Origin: Anaeramoeba flamelloides
Taxonomy: Eukaryota; Metamonada; Anaeramoebidae
Direction of reading: 5' to 3'
Length of the DNA stretch: 64,000 bases
Assembly (NCBI GenBank): GCA_027625915.1
Contig: JANTQA010000072.1
Span: 1,550,001 to 1,614,000 of the forward strand
Shown one piece after another: positions 1 to 12,110 of this stretch. A model generated the notes under the pieces. That model worked only from the letters and a program-made list of their open reading frames with translations. It ran no database searches and was not told the origin of the DNA. Both the position numbers and the translations under genes were made by a program. Positions within the stretch are counted from its first letter, which is position 1, and every line of letters starts with the position of its first letter.

Positions 1-1299
1 TTAAACCCATTTATACAATAATTCATAGATCTATTAACAAAAAAACCTGCTAAAATTATATTTAGAGAATAATTTCCATAAAAAACTTATTTTTTAAATA
101 AATAAAAAAAATAATAAAGAATAAAATATACACTATTAGAATTAATTTGACAAAATATTTTGGCTCACACTTGTATAAGAAATGGAAATTGAAAATTAAA
201 TTCCAAGTTAGGAAAAACTACTACTACATTCATTAACTTTTCAACTTTAATAATAAAGTTTATAAGCAATATAATCAAAATTCCAGAACTTCAAATTCTC
301 AATGCTATTGAAAAATATTGTAGTTGGTAGTACCACCTTTTTTAAAAAGTCTTGAGTCAAAAAAAGGTGTTTTTTCAGGTAAAAGATTTTAAATAAATGT
401 CTGGACGAATTTTAGTTGAATTCTACTTCGAAGTATTTACTTGAATATATAATAACGAATCGTTTTGAAAATGTTGTACTCATCTAATAAAACTGAAATA
501 GAGGAAAAAATTCTCCAGAATAAATATTTTGATGTGTCCGGTAGGTTTTCCAGGATTTGAAAGAATTGAGTATAATCCCCGATTTTACTAAATTATTTGA
601 AATTCTGGAAAATTGCGTTAGGTTTTTTTGAGTTTTCTGTTTATTTGTTAAATCTCTAGATTTTCGATAAGTTTTTTTTACTTTTCGAAATAATCCGAAA
701 ATATATTAAAATTTTCTGTTTATTTCAAAAATTAAAAAAACCTAACGGGAAAATCAAAAAATAAATTTTTTTCAATTTAAAAAAATAAATAATTCTTTAA
801 TATTCAAAATAATTGATTGCATAATTAGAAATATATTCTTTGGATGAAATTTATTAAATTTGAAATACTTTTAAAATATATTATTATAACCGCTTAACTC
901 GTGAAAAAAACAATATTCAGATTTTTTAACTATTAAGTTTCAAAAAAATCTTTCGAGAACCTGGAAAATTGATTTTTCCAACTTTAATTGTTAAATATCT
1001 TGAAAAATAATTTTTGATCCAAGATCTTTTCTTAACCAATAGTGTTTATTATGAGTGAACTTATTCAAAAAGTGAAAAATAATTAAATGTTTAATTTTTT
1101 TTTTTCTAAAAAATTTTTTTCATGAATGTGATATATCAAAAATAGAGGCTTGGCTGTTTATTTAAAAAGCAGGGTATAAAATAAATTTAAAGAATGAATG
1201 TATTTTTATGGTATACCGCCCGTTATCGGTAGCTTTTGTGATCTTAATCTATCTTTTTGTTATCGAAAAGAAAAATTTAGGAAATTTCATTTGAAATTA
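1..1299. other. AT-rich non-coding flank with a dispersed repeat
   Basis: No supported gene. Positions about 530-740 hold a repeat built on GTTAGGTTTT, CCAGGATT and AATTCTGGAAAA motifs that recurs at 54.0-54.8 kb. The rest is AT-rich sequence lying 3' of the minus-strand actin gene. Confidence 0.6.
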
Positions 1300-2549
1300 T
1301 TACATTAATTGAAGATTCGATGGTTTATGGACAATTGAAACACCTTCTTGGTTATAGTTTTCTTTTGTTAACCAAGCCTGTTGAAATGAGGAAAGGCTAG
1401 CAAGGATTGAACCGCCGATCCAGGTTGAATACTTTCTTTCTGGTGGTGCAATAACCTTCACGGTTGCCTTCTGGGGAGCTAGCTTGGAAATTTCTTTCTG
1501 TATCCTTTGTGCAAGGCCTTGAAACATTGAAGATCCACCAGACAATATGATATTTTGATAAAGATTATTTCTGTAATTGAAGTCACATGACGAAATCGAT
1601 TGGTAAATGGTGTTAATAAGGCCCGGCATTGAGCTGCCTAAAAGATGGGGTTGTAAAAGAGTTTCTGTTGCTCTGAACCGTTCGTTGCCAATGAGGATCA
1701 TTTGGCCGTCTGGGAGTTCGTAATTCTTTTCGAATCTTGTTGACTGGGAAGCAACTCTCATTTCCTCTTTATAGTCTAAGGCGGTATAACACAATTTTTC
1801 TTTCATGTCCCGGACGATTTCTCTTTCAGCGGAGGTGGTGAAGGAGTATCCTCGCTCGGCAAGGATTTTCAAAAAATAGTCTGTTATCGATGCCCCTCCC
1901 ATATCGAGTCTGGTCCTTGAGCCTGGAAGGGAAGCGGCTTGATAGAAGGAATCAACTGTTGTCTGTTGGCCACCAATATCAACAACAGTGCCTGTGAGAC
2001 GACCGCTAGCTAGAATTGAAAGAAGTTCGGGCTGTGTTATATAGAAGGCTGGAACGTTAAACGTTTCAAACATGATTTGGGCAATTTTTTCTGGATGGTT
2101 CTTATTCTCAGGATTATATTTTAAAGATAATAAGATCGGGTGTTCCTCGGGATCAATTTTCAGTTCATTATAAAAGGTGTGGTGCCAGAGACTTTCCATA
2201 TCTTCCCAGTTAACTACATTGCCATGCTCAATTGGCCTTCGGAGTCGAAGAATACCCCTTTTGGCAAAAGCGTCATCACCAATATAGCAATCTTTCATTT
2301 GAATACTTAGGTTAGGCTTTGGTCGCCCAACAATCGTTGGAAAGACCTCTCTTGGTGCGTCTTCCCCACCAATTCCGACTTTGACCATATAAGAACCTTG
2401 ATCAAGAACGATACCCATTCCCGATTCCACTTTTTGGAGAGGCTGCTGAGTGCTTTGTTTAATCTCAGTAGTAGGCTTTGTGCTTGGTTGAATATTTGTT
2501 TCTAAGGGTCCTTGATATTGTCGATCAATGGTTTTTTCTTCATAAGTGG
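1300..2549 (-). CDS. divergent actin / actin-related protein (main exon)
   Basis: This exon encodes a protein that follows conventional actin along almost its whole length. Seen: KRGIL, PIEHG, WHHTFYNEL, EEHP, IMFETFN, ASGR, ERGYSFTT-AEREIVRD, KEKLCY, YELPDGQ, IGNERFR, LSGG, IAPPERKYS and WIGGSILASLS near the C-terminus. The actin body starts at the ATG at 2418 (MGIVLDQG), which alone would give a 372-residue protein, close to the usual 375. It is not a normal actin: the second phosphate loop reads DIGGQQTT instead of DSGDGVTH, so the positions of actin Asp157 and His161 are changed, the DNase-loop segment is shorter and the C-terminus is extended. The frame stays open upstream of 2418 and can be spliced to the B-box exon at 2661-2898 (phase 1, acceptor AAATAG ending at 2550), giving about 495 residues. 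Actin family membership is secure; conventional filament assembly and ATPase activity are doubtful. Confidence 0.93.
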
Positions 2550-2660
2550 CTATTTGTTTTTTTGTTTTTTGTTTTATTGTGGAAAATAAGAATAAGGAGA
2601 AAAAAGAATTAGCCTAAAATAAAGGGCTTTTTTCTTTTATGTTTTTGTTTTAAGGATTAC
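2550..2660 (-). other. proposed intron joining B-box exon to actin exon
   Basis: On the minus strand the segment starts GTAATC after codon AAA plus one base and ends AAATAG. Removing these 111 bases keeps the frame open from the B-box exon into the actin frame (A + CC = Thr). It contains a CTAATTC branch-like motif and a pyrimidine-rich stretch. An alternative TAG acceptor at 2614 would give an immediate stop. The splice is predicted, not observed. Confidence 0.5.
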
Positions 2661-2898
2661 TTTTGTTCAAGTTATTTCCTAATTGAGTCAATTTATGACT
2701 TTGATATAATTTGACTGAATGAATAATTTTGTTGCATTGAGAACAAAAATATTTGTTGCATTCCAAGCATTTTACATCACACAAATTATCCCCACACCCC
2801 TCACAGGGAATTTCAAGCTCATTAATTTTTGGGTTAATTTTTTTTTCTACTTCTACAGGTATGTTATTTTGAGGCGGTTGTTCATATGGATCTTCCAT
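2661..2898 (-). CDS. B-box-type zinc-finger exon, probably 5' exon of the actin gene
   Basis: The frame from the ATG at 2898 (MEDPYEQPP) encodes about 79 residues with a compact zinc-binding motif: Cys32, Cys35, Cys40, Cys44, Cys47, Cys52, Cys55, His60 and His68. The core VKCLECNKYFCSQCNKIIH is typical of the B-box fingers found in TRIM-like and many protist proteins. An upstream in-frame start at 2949 adds only a lysine/arginine-rich stretch from a homopolymer, so 2898 is preferred. Without splicing the frame stops soon after a GTAATC donor at 2660, which argues that it is an exon rather than a complete gene. The next exon in phase is the divergent actin. The alternative is a short independent B-box protein. 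Confidence 0.6.
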
Positions 2899-4674
2899 TA
2901 GAATTTTTTTTTTTTTTTTTTGTGTTTTTTTTTTTCTTCTCCTAAACATTGCGAATAAATTGATTGATAAAAAATAAAGAAAAAAAATGTTAAAGTCTTC
3001 TTTTTGACAATATTTTTAGAACTTGACTGAGATAATTGGTAACTTATTGGGTACCCAGATTGGCTGATAATCCTTAAATTATGTGCTATCTTTTTTGTTC
3101 TACATTTTTCAATCAAATAATACTTTTTCATTTTTGATAATTGTGAAAAAAATTTTTTCTCATCTTTTGAATGGAAATAGACTTTTCACAAAGACCAAAT
3201 TGATTATTATTTAGATTTTGTATTCAAGGGAAGTGATCCAAACAATCTCTTTGATAGTATCAATCAAACCTATTTTCTTTTGCTGTTAAAATCAAATCGG
3301 AATTATTGACTTTTATATTACAGTTCAAAAGGTATGATTTTTTTCCATCTTAAAATCGATTTTCATGAAACTAATTCTTGGTTCACCCAACATATACAAA
3401 AATATTAAACAGTAAAATCAATAACCAGAAACCGGTGTTATATTTGTTTTTTATCAAATTTACATTTTGGCAAAATGAATAATTTTGTGTTTTTTTTTAT
3501 TGGTTTGGTTATGTTTGTATTTTCTTATAGTATTGTAATAATTATTTGTTGTCTGTTTTATCAAATAACTGACATTAAAATTGAATACCTCAATTAACAA
3601 ACCATAGTCTTGAAAAATGAAATTTTTTTTTTAAAAATCTCCAAAAAATTAATTGAAAATGTAAAATTCAAATATCACAATCACCAAAGAACATAAGGAC
3701 TTCAAAACCTAAATTAAAAAATACAAAATATCTTGAACATCCACAAAGCAAAATACAAAAAACTCAATTATTTTAGCAAAATTTTTAAACAACATATCGT
3801 ATTTTTTTTAAAACTTTAACAAACACAAAACACCTTTTATTTCAAAAATTGGATTCGTTAAATACTTAGGAATTTGAAATACACTCCATCAATTTTGACT
3901 TGGTTGTAAACACTAATTGAAATGTACCATAGAAAAAATTTTAAGTTTCCAAACTTTTTTTACAATACTTTTTTTCTTACAGTCGACTTACCCAAGTGAC
4001 ACCAAAAAAAGGGATATAGTAAATTCATCGAAATTGCCAAATTCAACTTTTTTTCTGGAATTTTGAATTCAGAATAATAAATAAAAATTTTAAAAAGATA
4101 TTATGAAAAAAAAAAAAATATAGCAAAAGCTTTCTTGACCGTTGTGGCGGATTTTCAATTAAAAACACACTATTTAAAAATATTTTAAGAAACTATCAAA
4201 AAATTCAAGAAACATTTTTGGTTTTATTAATTTTATTCTCAACTAATATTACTTTTTTTTCAAAAAGGCCATTTGGTTCCTTAAAAGCTCATTGGGTCTA
4301 GTATCTCATTTATAGATAAAATTTATTCTTTTTCCTAAATTAATTTTCTACTTTCAAAATCCGAAATTGGGTTTGAAAAAGTTCGAAAATTGATATTTTC
4401 TCTTTTGTTTGACACTTTCCTCTTACTTCCAAAAATATTATAAACCTGGTTTGGTTATATAAATATACACCAGATAAAGTCGAAAGTAAGACAAGTAAGC
4501 GATAAAAAAAGGGATTTCTCATTTTGTACCTTTTTTTTCATGAATTTAGAAAATTTTGAAGATCCATAAATGATTTTTTTAATTTTCATACCCGAAAAGC
4601 CCAAAAAAATTCAAATAATCTGAATATTTTTTTTTTCAATAAAATTCATTCTTTTAAACCTTTTTTTTCTAATT
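2899..4674. other. AT-rich region upstream of the actin gene
   Basis: Contains T- and A-homopolymers and no frame with recognisable protein similarity. It probably includes the promoter of the B-box/actin gene. No defined regulatory motif was recognised. Confidence 0.5.
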
Positions 4675-5640
4675 TTTAGTGATCAAAATAATGTGTTCAT
4701 AACGAATATTATCCGTGTTTCGAAATATAATCCATGTTTTTTTTTCTTCTTGTTCCAATACAACACCCAATTTACTACCCAATGGTATACATAATTTAAA
4801 AAATATTTTGAAAGCAAACTCCTTGATATTTTCAGTAACAGTTAAATTATTAATCAAATTACTGTAGTCCAAATAAAGCGTGCAAAAAAATTTAATGCGT
4901 GTTTCAAAATAAAAAGCGTGTTTTTTTGTTATAGAAAACCTATACATTAACCAATCAAAGAAACCAATAATAAACCCTAAAAAAATATGGTATTGGTTTC
5001 TTAAAGTTCTATTATTTAAAAAGAAATTCTAAAAATGAAGGATCAAATTGCAAAATTTATCTCAAAGAATAGAGTTAATTTTTTTCAAAATTTTAATCAT
5101 TAAAAAAAACAAAAAATTTCAAAAAAATTGAGAATATTATAGAAAATTTTCAACTATTTGCATGAATAATTTAAATTTTACTGGAAATAACCAGACATTA
5201 ACTTTCAAAATTGATTTGAACTTAGGTATACTATTTGGTATCAATTGGATGTTGCCTTGGTACAAGAAGAGTAAAAAGTAGTGCTTATATTTTGAAACTT
5301 GGATTATAGTCGTTGTGCACGCATTATTTTGATCACTTTAGTTGAAAATTTTGGTAATTTTCAAAAGTTTTTTCTGAATTTTTTTTTTTTTTTGATGATA
5401 AAAATTAATTCGAAAAATTTGTTCATTTTTTGAGATATATTTTCCAATTTGATCCATTCATTTATATAATTTCTTTTTTAATAATAGAACTTTAAGAAAC
5501 CAATACCATATTTAATTATGGTTTATTGTTGGTTTCTTTGATTGGTTGAAGTATAGGTGTTCTATAACAAAAAAACACGCTTTTTATTTTCAGGTACAGA
5601 TTAAACTTTTTAGCACACCTTATTTGGAAAAAAGTATGAT
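4675..5640. repeat. complex inverted repeat, arms in A-B-A'-B' order
   Basis: Segment A (about 4675-4795) is matched in reverse complement by 5225-5345, and segment B (about 4860-5045) by 5445-5640. B and its mate agree almost base for base over long runs, for example the AAAAGCGTGTTTTTTTGTTA and GGTATTGGTTTCTTAAAG stretches. The two pairs have different centres of symmetry, so this is not one hairpin but two interleaved inverted duplications. It is probably a non-autonomous DNA element or an insertion of one copy beside another. No coding capacity was seen. Confidence 0.75.
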
Positions 5641-5672
5641 TATATTTTAATATTCACAGAAAAGATAATTAT

Positions 5673-6104
5673 GACTATCTAAAATAAAACGATAACAATG
5701 TCTGGCCGATTTAGCATCAGTAAATAAGATTCTTTATATCTTGATATCCTGAAGAACAATTAAATTCTAAAATTGATTAGAAATTTGGAATTTTCACAGA
5801 TCAGATCCTTAATTGTAAGTTGGTAATGTTAAAACCTAAACCCTTTCCTTTTTGTTCTAAACCCATTTTCAAAGATTTTTATTTATAAATTCGACTAAAC
5901 TTAAATTAGAAGAAACACGGTTGGGTTTTTTTTGAATTTCTTCTATGGTCTCTCAATTAGTGATCTGATCAGGCAAAATTGCAAATTTCTAAAAATTTCA
6001 ACATTTAACAGTTCCTCTGGATATCATGAGATAAAGAGTCTAATTCGCTGACACCTAAATTGGCCAGGCACCCAACGCGGTTTTATTTGAGATAGTCCTC
6101 AAGA
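5673..6104. mobile_element. foldback/MITE-like element
   Basis: Starts with GACTATCTAAAATAAAAC and ends with GTTTTATTTGAGATAGTC. The arms stay complementary inward for about 150 bases (about 5673-5827 against 5945-6104), including CTGGCC, CTTGATATCC/GGATATCATG and GATCAGATC. Almost the whole 430-bp element can fold into one imperfect hairpin. There is no ORF, so it would be non-autonomous. Confidence 0.75.
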
Positions 6105-9100
6105 TAGTTGGAAAAAAGCAAATTTTCATATGAATATTGAGATTTATTTAAGCAAATATATTCGAACAGCATTCTTTAACAACAATATACCCCATAAACT
6201 AATCCTGATCGAGTCACTAAGTTTAAAAAACAACTCTACTAAAATCATTTTTCACAAAAGGGTATCATTATTATTTGTTAATAAAAAAATGAAACAAATA
6301 TTTCATTCAGTCATCTAAAAAAAAGATTTTCAAAGTCTTGTAATTTTTCAATTTTTTAAATTGGTTAAGAAGTTTTAGCTATTAATTTTATTTTTTAGAC
6401 TGTACAAATTTATATTAATTCTTGAGATGGGATTTTTTTGGAAAGCTGAATGAAAATTTTGATATGTTTATTTTGTAATTAACAGTATTCAAAGTTCAAA
6501 TAAATATCTAGAATGAACAAAAAAATTTGTAATTTTTATTAGAGTGCCTAAAACCAAATAAAAACCAATAAAACTGCAATGTATAATCGATCTCAAAGAA
6601 CAAACAACCAAAAACAAGTAGATTTTTAGAGAAAGGTGGTAACGTGGGACACCCAATTTCCCATTAGAATGGTTAGAATTCTAATTTTGAAAACAACTTT
6701 GTCATTTTCAAAATGCAATTTTATAATACTTTTTGAGATCTAGTCAGAGATTTTTTTTTTCTTTTTTTTCATTTCTCAAAGTAGTTATTTTTATCTCAAC
6801 AATGTTACAAATCCTTACTTTGTTAAATTTAGAAGGTTGCAAAATAGCAAAAAAATAGATTAAATCGAATTAAATTGATTTTGAACTTCAAGAAAAATAA
6901 TTTGTTATAAATTAAAGAAATTTAACCTTTTAGAAATAAAAAATGAGAATTTTTTTTTTAAATTTTGATTTTTTTTGTTTGAGAACTCTTTAAAACTAAG
7001 TTTTACTTGGTTGAATTTTTTGATTAAGATATCCTATCATATTTTTTTTTTTTTGTTATTTTGATTTTGTCAATCAAAAGATGGGCAATTTTGCAATACC
7101 CCTTTTGGTTTCAAGTCACTCTTTGGGCACCAATCAAATTCGTGGTAAATGACTAGAGTATCAAGATGAAAAACACACATTTATAAAAAAAATCTTCTTG
7201 TTAACTTTTTTTCATGAAAATTCAGAAATAGAAAATCCATAATACTCTTTTCAGAGATTACAATCGTTTTTTTTTTTTTTTTTTGGTATTTGATTTAATT
7301 TTTTTATAATGAATAAAATCTTATGTTTTTATTGATTTAGAATAATTAAAAAGTGAATTATAAATCACCATAAATTATTAGTTGTTCGATAATAGTAAAT
7401 AGTATATTATTTTTTTCAATTTATTATTTTGGGTGAGTTACAACTTTTGAAATAGTGTTAATTTTTAGAAAAGGTGTCAAATTGTAATAGAAAATAACCA
7501 ATTAAAATACTTATAAATTAAAAATTTGAATCCTAAAGTTGCATTTTCAAATACATATCTTTTATACTCCTTGATAAAAAAGTGATATTTTATTGTTTTG
7601 GATTATCAAATTCATGTTTTTCTTCAATTAGAAACAAAATGTTTTATTTTCTTACATAATTAAATTTATTTCAAATTTATGACTGTTTCATAACATCTAA
7701 ATTTGTCAAAGTCTAGATATTTCAATAAATTTCAGATAAAAATAACTTTTTTTGTATAATGAAAAAAAAAATACTGGAGATCCCCCGAATTTGAATTTTG
7801 TCAAGTATAAATTGTTTTCTTCTTCTTTTTTTTTTTTTAAATTGCCTTTAATAAGATCATATGATTGTTTTATCTTTGTAAATATGATTTTTTCTCATAG
7901 GTATTATGCAGAACTATTTTTTTTTTTGTTTGGTTTATTATTTTGTTTTTTGGTATTTGAATGTCTGTTATTTTTTATTTTTTTATACTTTCAATTAGTG
8001 ATCATTTCTTTTTATTTGTAAGTTGAATTTTTGAAATTGAAATTGATTTTTTGGTTTTTTTTTGTATTAATTGTTGTTAAAGGGTTTATATTGGTTTTTT
8101 TTGTAAATTTTGGTTATTTCTAATTAGTATCCTATGATTTTTTTTTTGTTATTTTATTTTTTCAATTTTAATAATATAATTTTATCGAATAAACCAGTTG
8201 TTATGTATGGGTCGAATCCAAAGTAACGAGAAAGTCACTTTAATTTGAAAATTTTTTTCAATAAAATTTTAATCAAAATTAAAAACAAGTTTTGGGTATT
8301 TTTCAATATATTTAAAAAATAAGAAATATCATGTTTATTAAGGAAATAAGTACATTTTTCAAATTTTTGTTTGTAACAGTTTATGTGAAACTGGATTCTC
8401 CAAATCATTTATTTAGACAAATATGTTGACAATTGAATAAATAAGGGATTTTGGAATATATCTTAGTATAATATATTTTCATACCAACTAAAAAACAGAA
8501 TTCAAAAAGATTAAAAGATTAATCAAAGAGAAAATAAATAACAATTATTTATTTCTTGATCTTATCTGTAAAATTTGATTTAATCATTTATTCTTTATAT
8601 TTTTTTATTTATAATACTTCATTTAAATACTAATTTTTAGAAAAAATTTGAGAAACAAATTACTTTTTTTTTCAAAAAGAATTTCCAAAATGAATTTAAA
8701 ATTCCTGTTTTCATTTAATTTATCTAATTCTTAATTGGGTACACAAAATAGTATATTTATTAAATTCCCATTCAGAAATAATGATTTGTTCTATAAATTA
8801 TCTTGGTTTAAAATTATTTATTTTTCCCATAAATTGAAAACTCAACTTTAATTCCGAATCTTGATTGAAATTTCATCTAAAATTTTGTTTTATATTGGGT
8901 CAAATCTTTTGTAACTGTTTTATTGGCTCTGAGAATTTAACATCTTTTTACATTTTTTGAAATATTATTCTCTGTTTTGGTTTGGTTTGATAATAATACT
9001 TTGATAAAAGAATTTTGAAAAGCAAATATGTATAAAAAAAGATTTTGTTTAATACGAAAAGATATCGTAATGGGGTGAAAAATACAAGGTAATAAGTTTT

Positions 9101-9662
9101 TTGGATTGAGAAAATTTAAAAAGAAAAAGAATATAAATCTTGAAAAATAGACCTTTATCACTGAATTTTTTTCCTTTTTTGATTTCAACAACTTTATTTG
9201 GAAAGGTGATTTTTCATATTTGGTCTTCAAAAAGAAAATAATTGTTCCAAAGGTACGCCTTTCCGTGTCAATTTTTTTTTTTGTGTCTTTGAGTGATTTT
9301 ACTGATTCATGCAAACACATTTCTAGATCCAAATCCAAATTAAATAAAACCAAAAATTTAATAAAAAAAAATGTTTAAAAAATTGAAAAATGAAAGATTC
9401 AACCCAGAATTACTTTGGGTTTGCTTTCTTTTCACAAATAGAGTGGCGAATATTGTTTAGATTTCAAAGTGTCAATATCTGGTGGCACTCAAAAAATAAT
9501 TTTTCAGTAAGGTTCACACATTTCAAATTTTTCAAAATGGTACAATATATTTACTTCCTTAAAGGAAAATTTATAAGTAAACTTAAAAATAAAGAATATC
9601 TGTGTTTTTCATGGAAACGAAAGTATATTTAAGGTACATTCTTTCAATGTGATAAATTTTCT
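6105..9662. other. AT-rich intergenic region
   Basis: No gene is supported. Long open frames here (for example 8937-9353 minus) are AT-driven and show no domain. A stretch at about 6425-6490 resembles 38500-38560, indicating a shared dispersed repeat. Confidence 0.5.
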
Positions 9663-9841
9663 TTAAGGGACTGATCTCTATTAATTTTTTATACCTAAAT
9701 TTAATAGAGATTGTGAAAATTTTTTGCCAATTTCTTAAATTTGAAAACGCCTGTTTAGCTTCAATATTAAACATATTTCAAGATAAGGAATCCTTATATA
9801 GAAATTGGTCAAAAAAAAAATAATAGAGATTAGTCCCTTAA
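9663..9841. mobile_element. short TTAA-flanked MITE, 179 bp
   Basis: Bounded by TTAAGGGACTGATCTCTATTA on the left and its near-exact reverse complement TAATAGAGATTAGTCCCTTAA on the right. The outer TTAA at both ends looks like a target-site duplication. It shares terminal GGGACT-AGT bases with the larger elements at 12.8, 20.7 and 60.0 kb, so it is probably the smallest member of that family. Confidence 0.8.
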
Positions 9842-10904
9842 GGTTTTGATCATAGACATTGTACAAAAAGCACCATTTCGGAAAAAAAGTGAAAGAACTT
9901 ATAAAAGTTAACACAATTTTTAATTAGGAACATTGAGAAAAAACGAAAATGAAAAATAAGATCATCTAATAAAAGAAAAACTAAAAACAAAATGGGGCAT
10001 GAGAAAAATGCACGACTCAACAAAACTACAGTTTTTTTAATACTGTCTTCGAGTTGGGGGTTTTTCTTTGAGTTATCGATAATTGCAAATTATGTTGAAA
10101 AAATTGACTATTTTTGCGATCTCCAAATCCACACTAACAATTTCAATAAATCAAGTAGATTTAAATTGTATTTGTTTGGTTGATTGGAAATAAAATAATG
10201 CGTTATTATTTGAAGTTAATTTATTTCTTCTTTTAATTGATTTTACTTTGTGTTTTCAAAAAGGTATTCTTTCAAAATTATGTTAATCTTTTTTTTTATG
10301 AGTGTTTAATAAGCATAAAGTGGCTATTTTTTTGAGAAAAAAGAACAAACTGACAACAAAAAAGGGAAATAAGAAATTAATAAAGATATATAAATAATTA
10401 ATAATTTGCTGTGTTACAAAAATTGATAAGAGAAAGATACATAATCTTTCAAAACTAAAAAAATATCTCATTCATAATTCCGATCCTAAATCAAACATCA
10501 TTTTGAGAAATTTGAAAAGAAATACCTATTAACACTTTTTTCAATCAAACAAATATTACCTTGATTACCTTACTATTAGTTAATGAATTTCGAAGATGTT
10601 TTTTGATTATGAATATAATCGATCCTACAATGAATTATTTTTTAGTATTTATCTCCAATTCTCAAAATTGTAAGTATCTTTTCAAAACAAACAAATTAAC
10701 AACCTGTCTTTTTTCAAATAGCAAGTACTTCTGTTTTTTTGTCACTTGTCTTTTCTGAAAAAACTCTGTTTTTTTTTTAATTTTAATAATTTGCTTTCTT
10801 TTTTAATTTTTTTTTTTTTTTTTTTTAATTTTTTTGCTAATCGATCAAAACACAATCTTGAACTCAACGCTCTCAAAAGGATTCTAAAATAAATTTTAAA
10901 CAAA
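9842..10904. other. upstream region of the NAC-alpha gene
   Basis: AT-rich, with a long T-rich tract at about 10770-10840 shortly before the start codon. No protein-like frame was recognised. It probably holds the NAC-alpha promoter, but no motif can be assigned. Confidence 0.45.
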
Positions 10905-11366
10905 ATGTCAATCACTACCGACGAAAATGAAATTAAAAAAATTGAAGAGGAAATGAAAAAGAAAGAAGAAAAACAACCTCAAGTTGAAGAAATTGATGAA
11001 GAAAAAGAAAAAAAAGAAGAAAAACACGAACACAAACATGAACACGAACACGAGCACCACCACGATCATGATCATGAACACGAACACAAACATGAGGAAA
11101 AACCAAAAAAAAAAAGAAGACAAAGCAAACTTGAAAAGAAAATCAGAAGACAAGTTTCCAAATTAAAATTAAAACCATTGAAAGGTGTCAATATGGTTGT
11201 AATCAAAAAACAATCTGAATCTTCAGAACTTATCATTTACGATCCAGACGTTTATGTAACAAGAAAAAAAGACCATCACGTAATCTTTGGTGTTTTAACA
11301 GTACAAGATCCAAACAAACTCTTACAACAAACTGCTGGAGATCAAGTTAATGACTTACTTGGAAAA
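10905..11366 (+). CDS. nascent polypeptide-associated complex alpha, exon 1
   Basis: NAC-alpha pairs with NAC-beta at the ribosome exit tunnel and shields nascent chains. Exon 1 encodes 154 residues from the ATG at 10905 and ends in phase 0 at Gly-Lys before a GTAAAT donor. The NAC domain is clear: KLEKKIRRQVSKLKLKPLKG, then V-VIKK, PDVYVTRK and HVIFGVLTVQD, as in animal and plant NACA. The N-terminal part is acidic and lysine-rich, as in other NACAs, but carries an unusual His/Glu/Asp tract (about residues 43-65) that could bind metal. With exon 2 the protein is 239 residues, a little longer than human NACA (215) because of this tract and a Glu/Lys spacer. Recognition of the family is secure. 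Confidence 0.95.
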
Positions 11367-12110
11367 GTAAATTTTTTTTTCCTTTTTACTTGCTTTTTTT
11401 TTTTTTTTTTTTAATATTTTATTTTATTTTTTTTTATTATTTTTTCTTTGAAAAGAAAAAAACTTTTTAAAAATTCTTTTTTATTTTATTTAAAAGGCTG
11501 TTTTCTTTTTTTTCCAAAACCAGTAGTACTTATGTGATAGTCAAAATTTATTTTTTTATTTCCTTTTTTATTGAATATTCAATGAATAATCTTCCTTGAA
11601 AGATTATTGAGAAACCAATACACACCCCTTTGCTTTCATTCAATTTTTTTTTCTAGAGCTATACTTTTGAGGATCTAGCTCTCGAGTTCCACATTAAAAA
11701 ATTTTCTTGATTTCATTTCAATAATATGATGATCTAAATTTACTTTCTTGTGTAACTAAATAGTATTATTCTAAAAGATTAATCAAACAGAATTTTAGTA
11801 ACAAAATGCTAAACGACTTACCAATTATTTTTTTAATTTATCAGCAATACCGGCAAGACAGTTCATTGTTCAGTATCAAGATAAATTATTTCATTAATAA
11901 ACAAGATTTTTAAATCAAGAATTAAAAAAAAACAGCCTTTGAAATAAAATATTTTTTATTTTCCCAAGAGAAATAATCTTTGATTGTTGACACCTTTGTT
12001 TGGATAAAAAACTCTATATTGTCACTCAAACAAAACGTTATAACGTTTTCCTAAAACCCAAAATTAATTTCTTATTTTTTTATTTGATTAATATTTGTCT
12101 CATCAAATAG
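11367..12110 (+). other. NAC-alpha intron (744 bp) carrying an inverted-repeat element
   Basis: Starts GTAAAT and ends CAAATAG, phase 0 on both sides. Inside, about 11473-11962 is bounded by inverted repeats around ATTTTATTT-AAAGGCTGTTTT and its complement AAAACAGCCTTTGAAATAAAAT, so most of the intron is a MITE-like insertion. A small hairpin, AATAATCTT/AAGATTATT, lies at about 11584-11609. Confidence 0.85.

Noticed and set aside
2898-3131. 77-codon minus-strand frame just upstream of the B-box exon
   Set aside because: Low-complexity Lys/Phe sequence in a homopolymer-rich region, out of phase with the B-box frame.
8205-8225. GGGTCGAATCC, close to a tRNA B-box promoter
   Set aside because: No matching A-box, cloverleaf or acceptor stem in the preceding 90 bases.
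8937-9353. 138-codon open frame on the minus strand
   Set aside because: Lys/Phe/Ile-rich composition from AT-rich sequence, with no domain, repeat or splice context.
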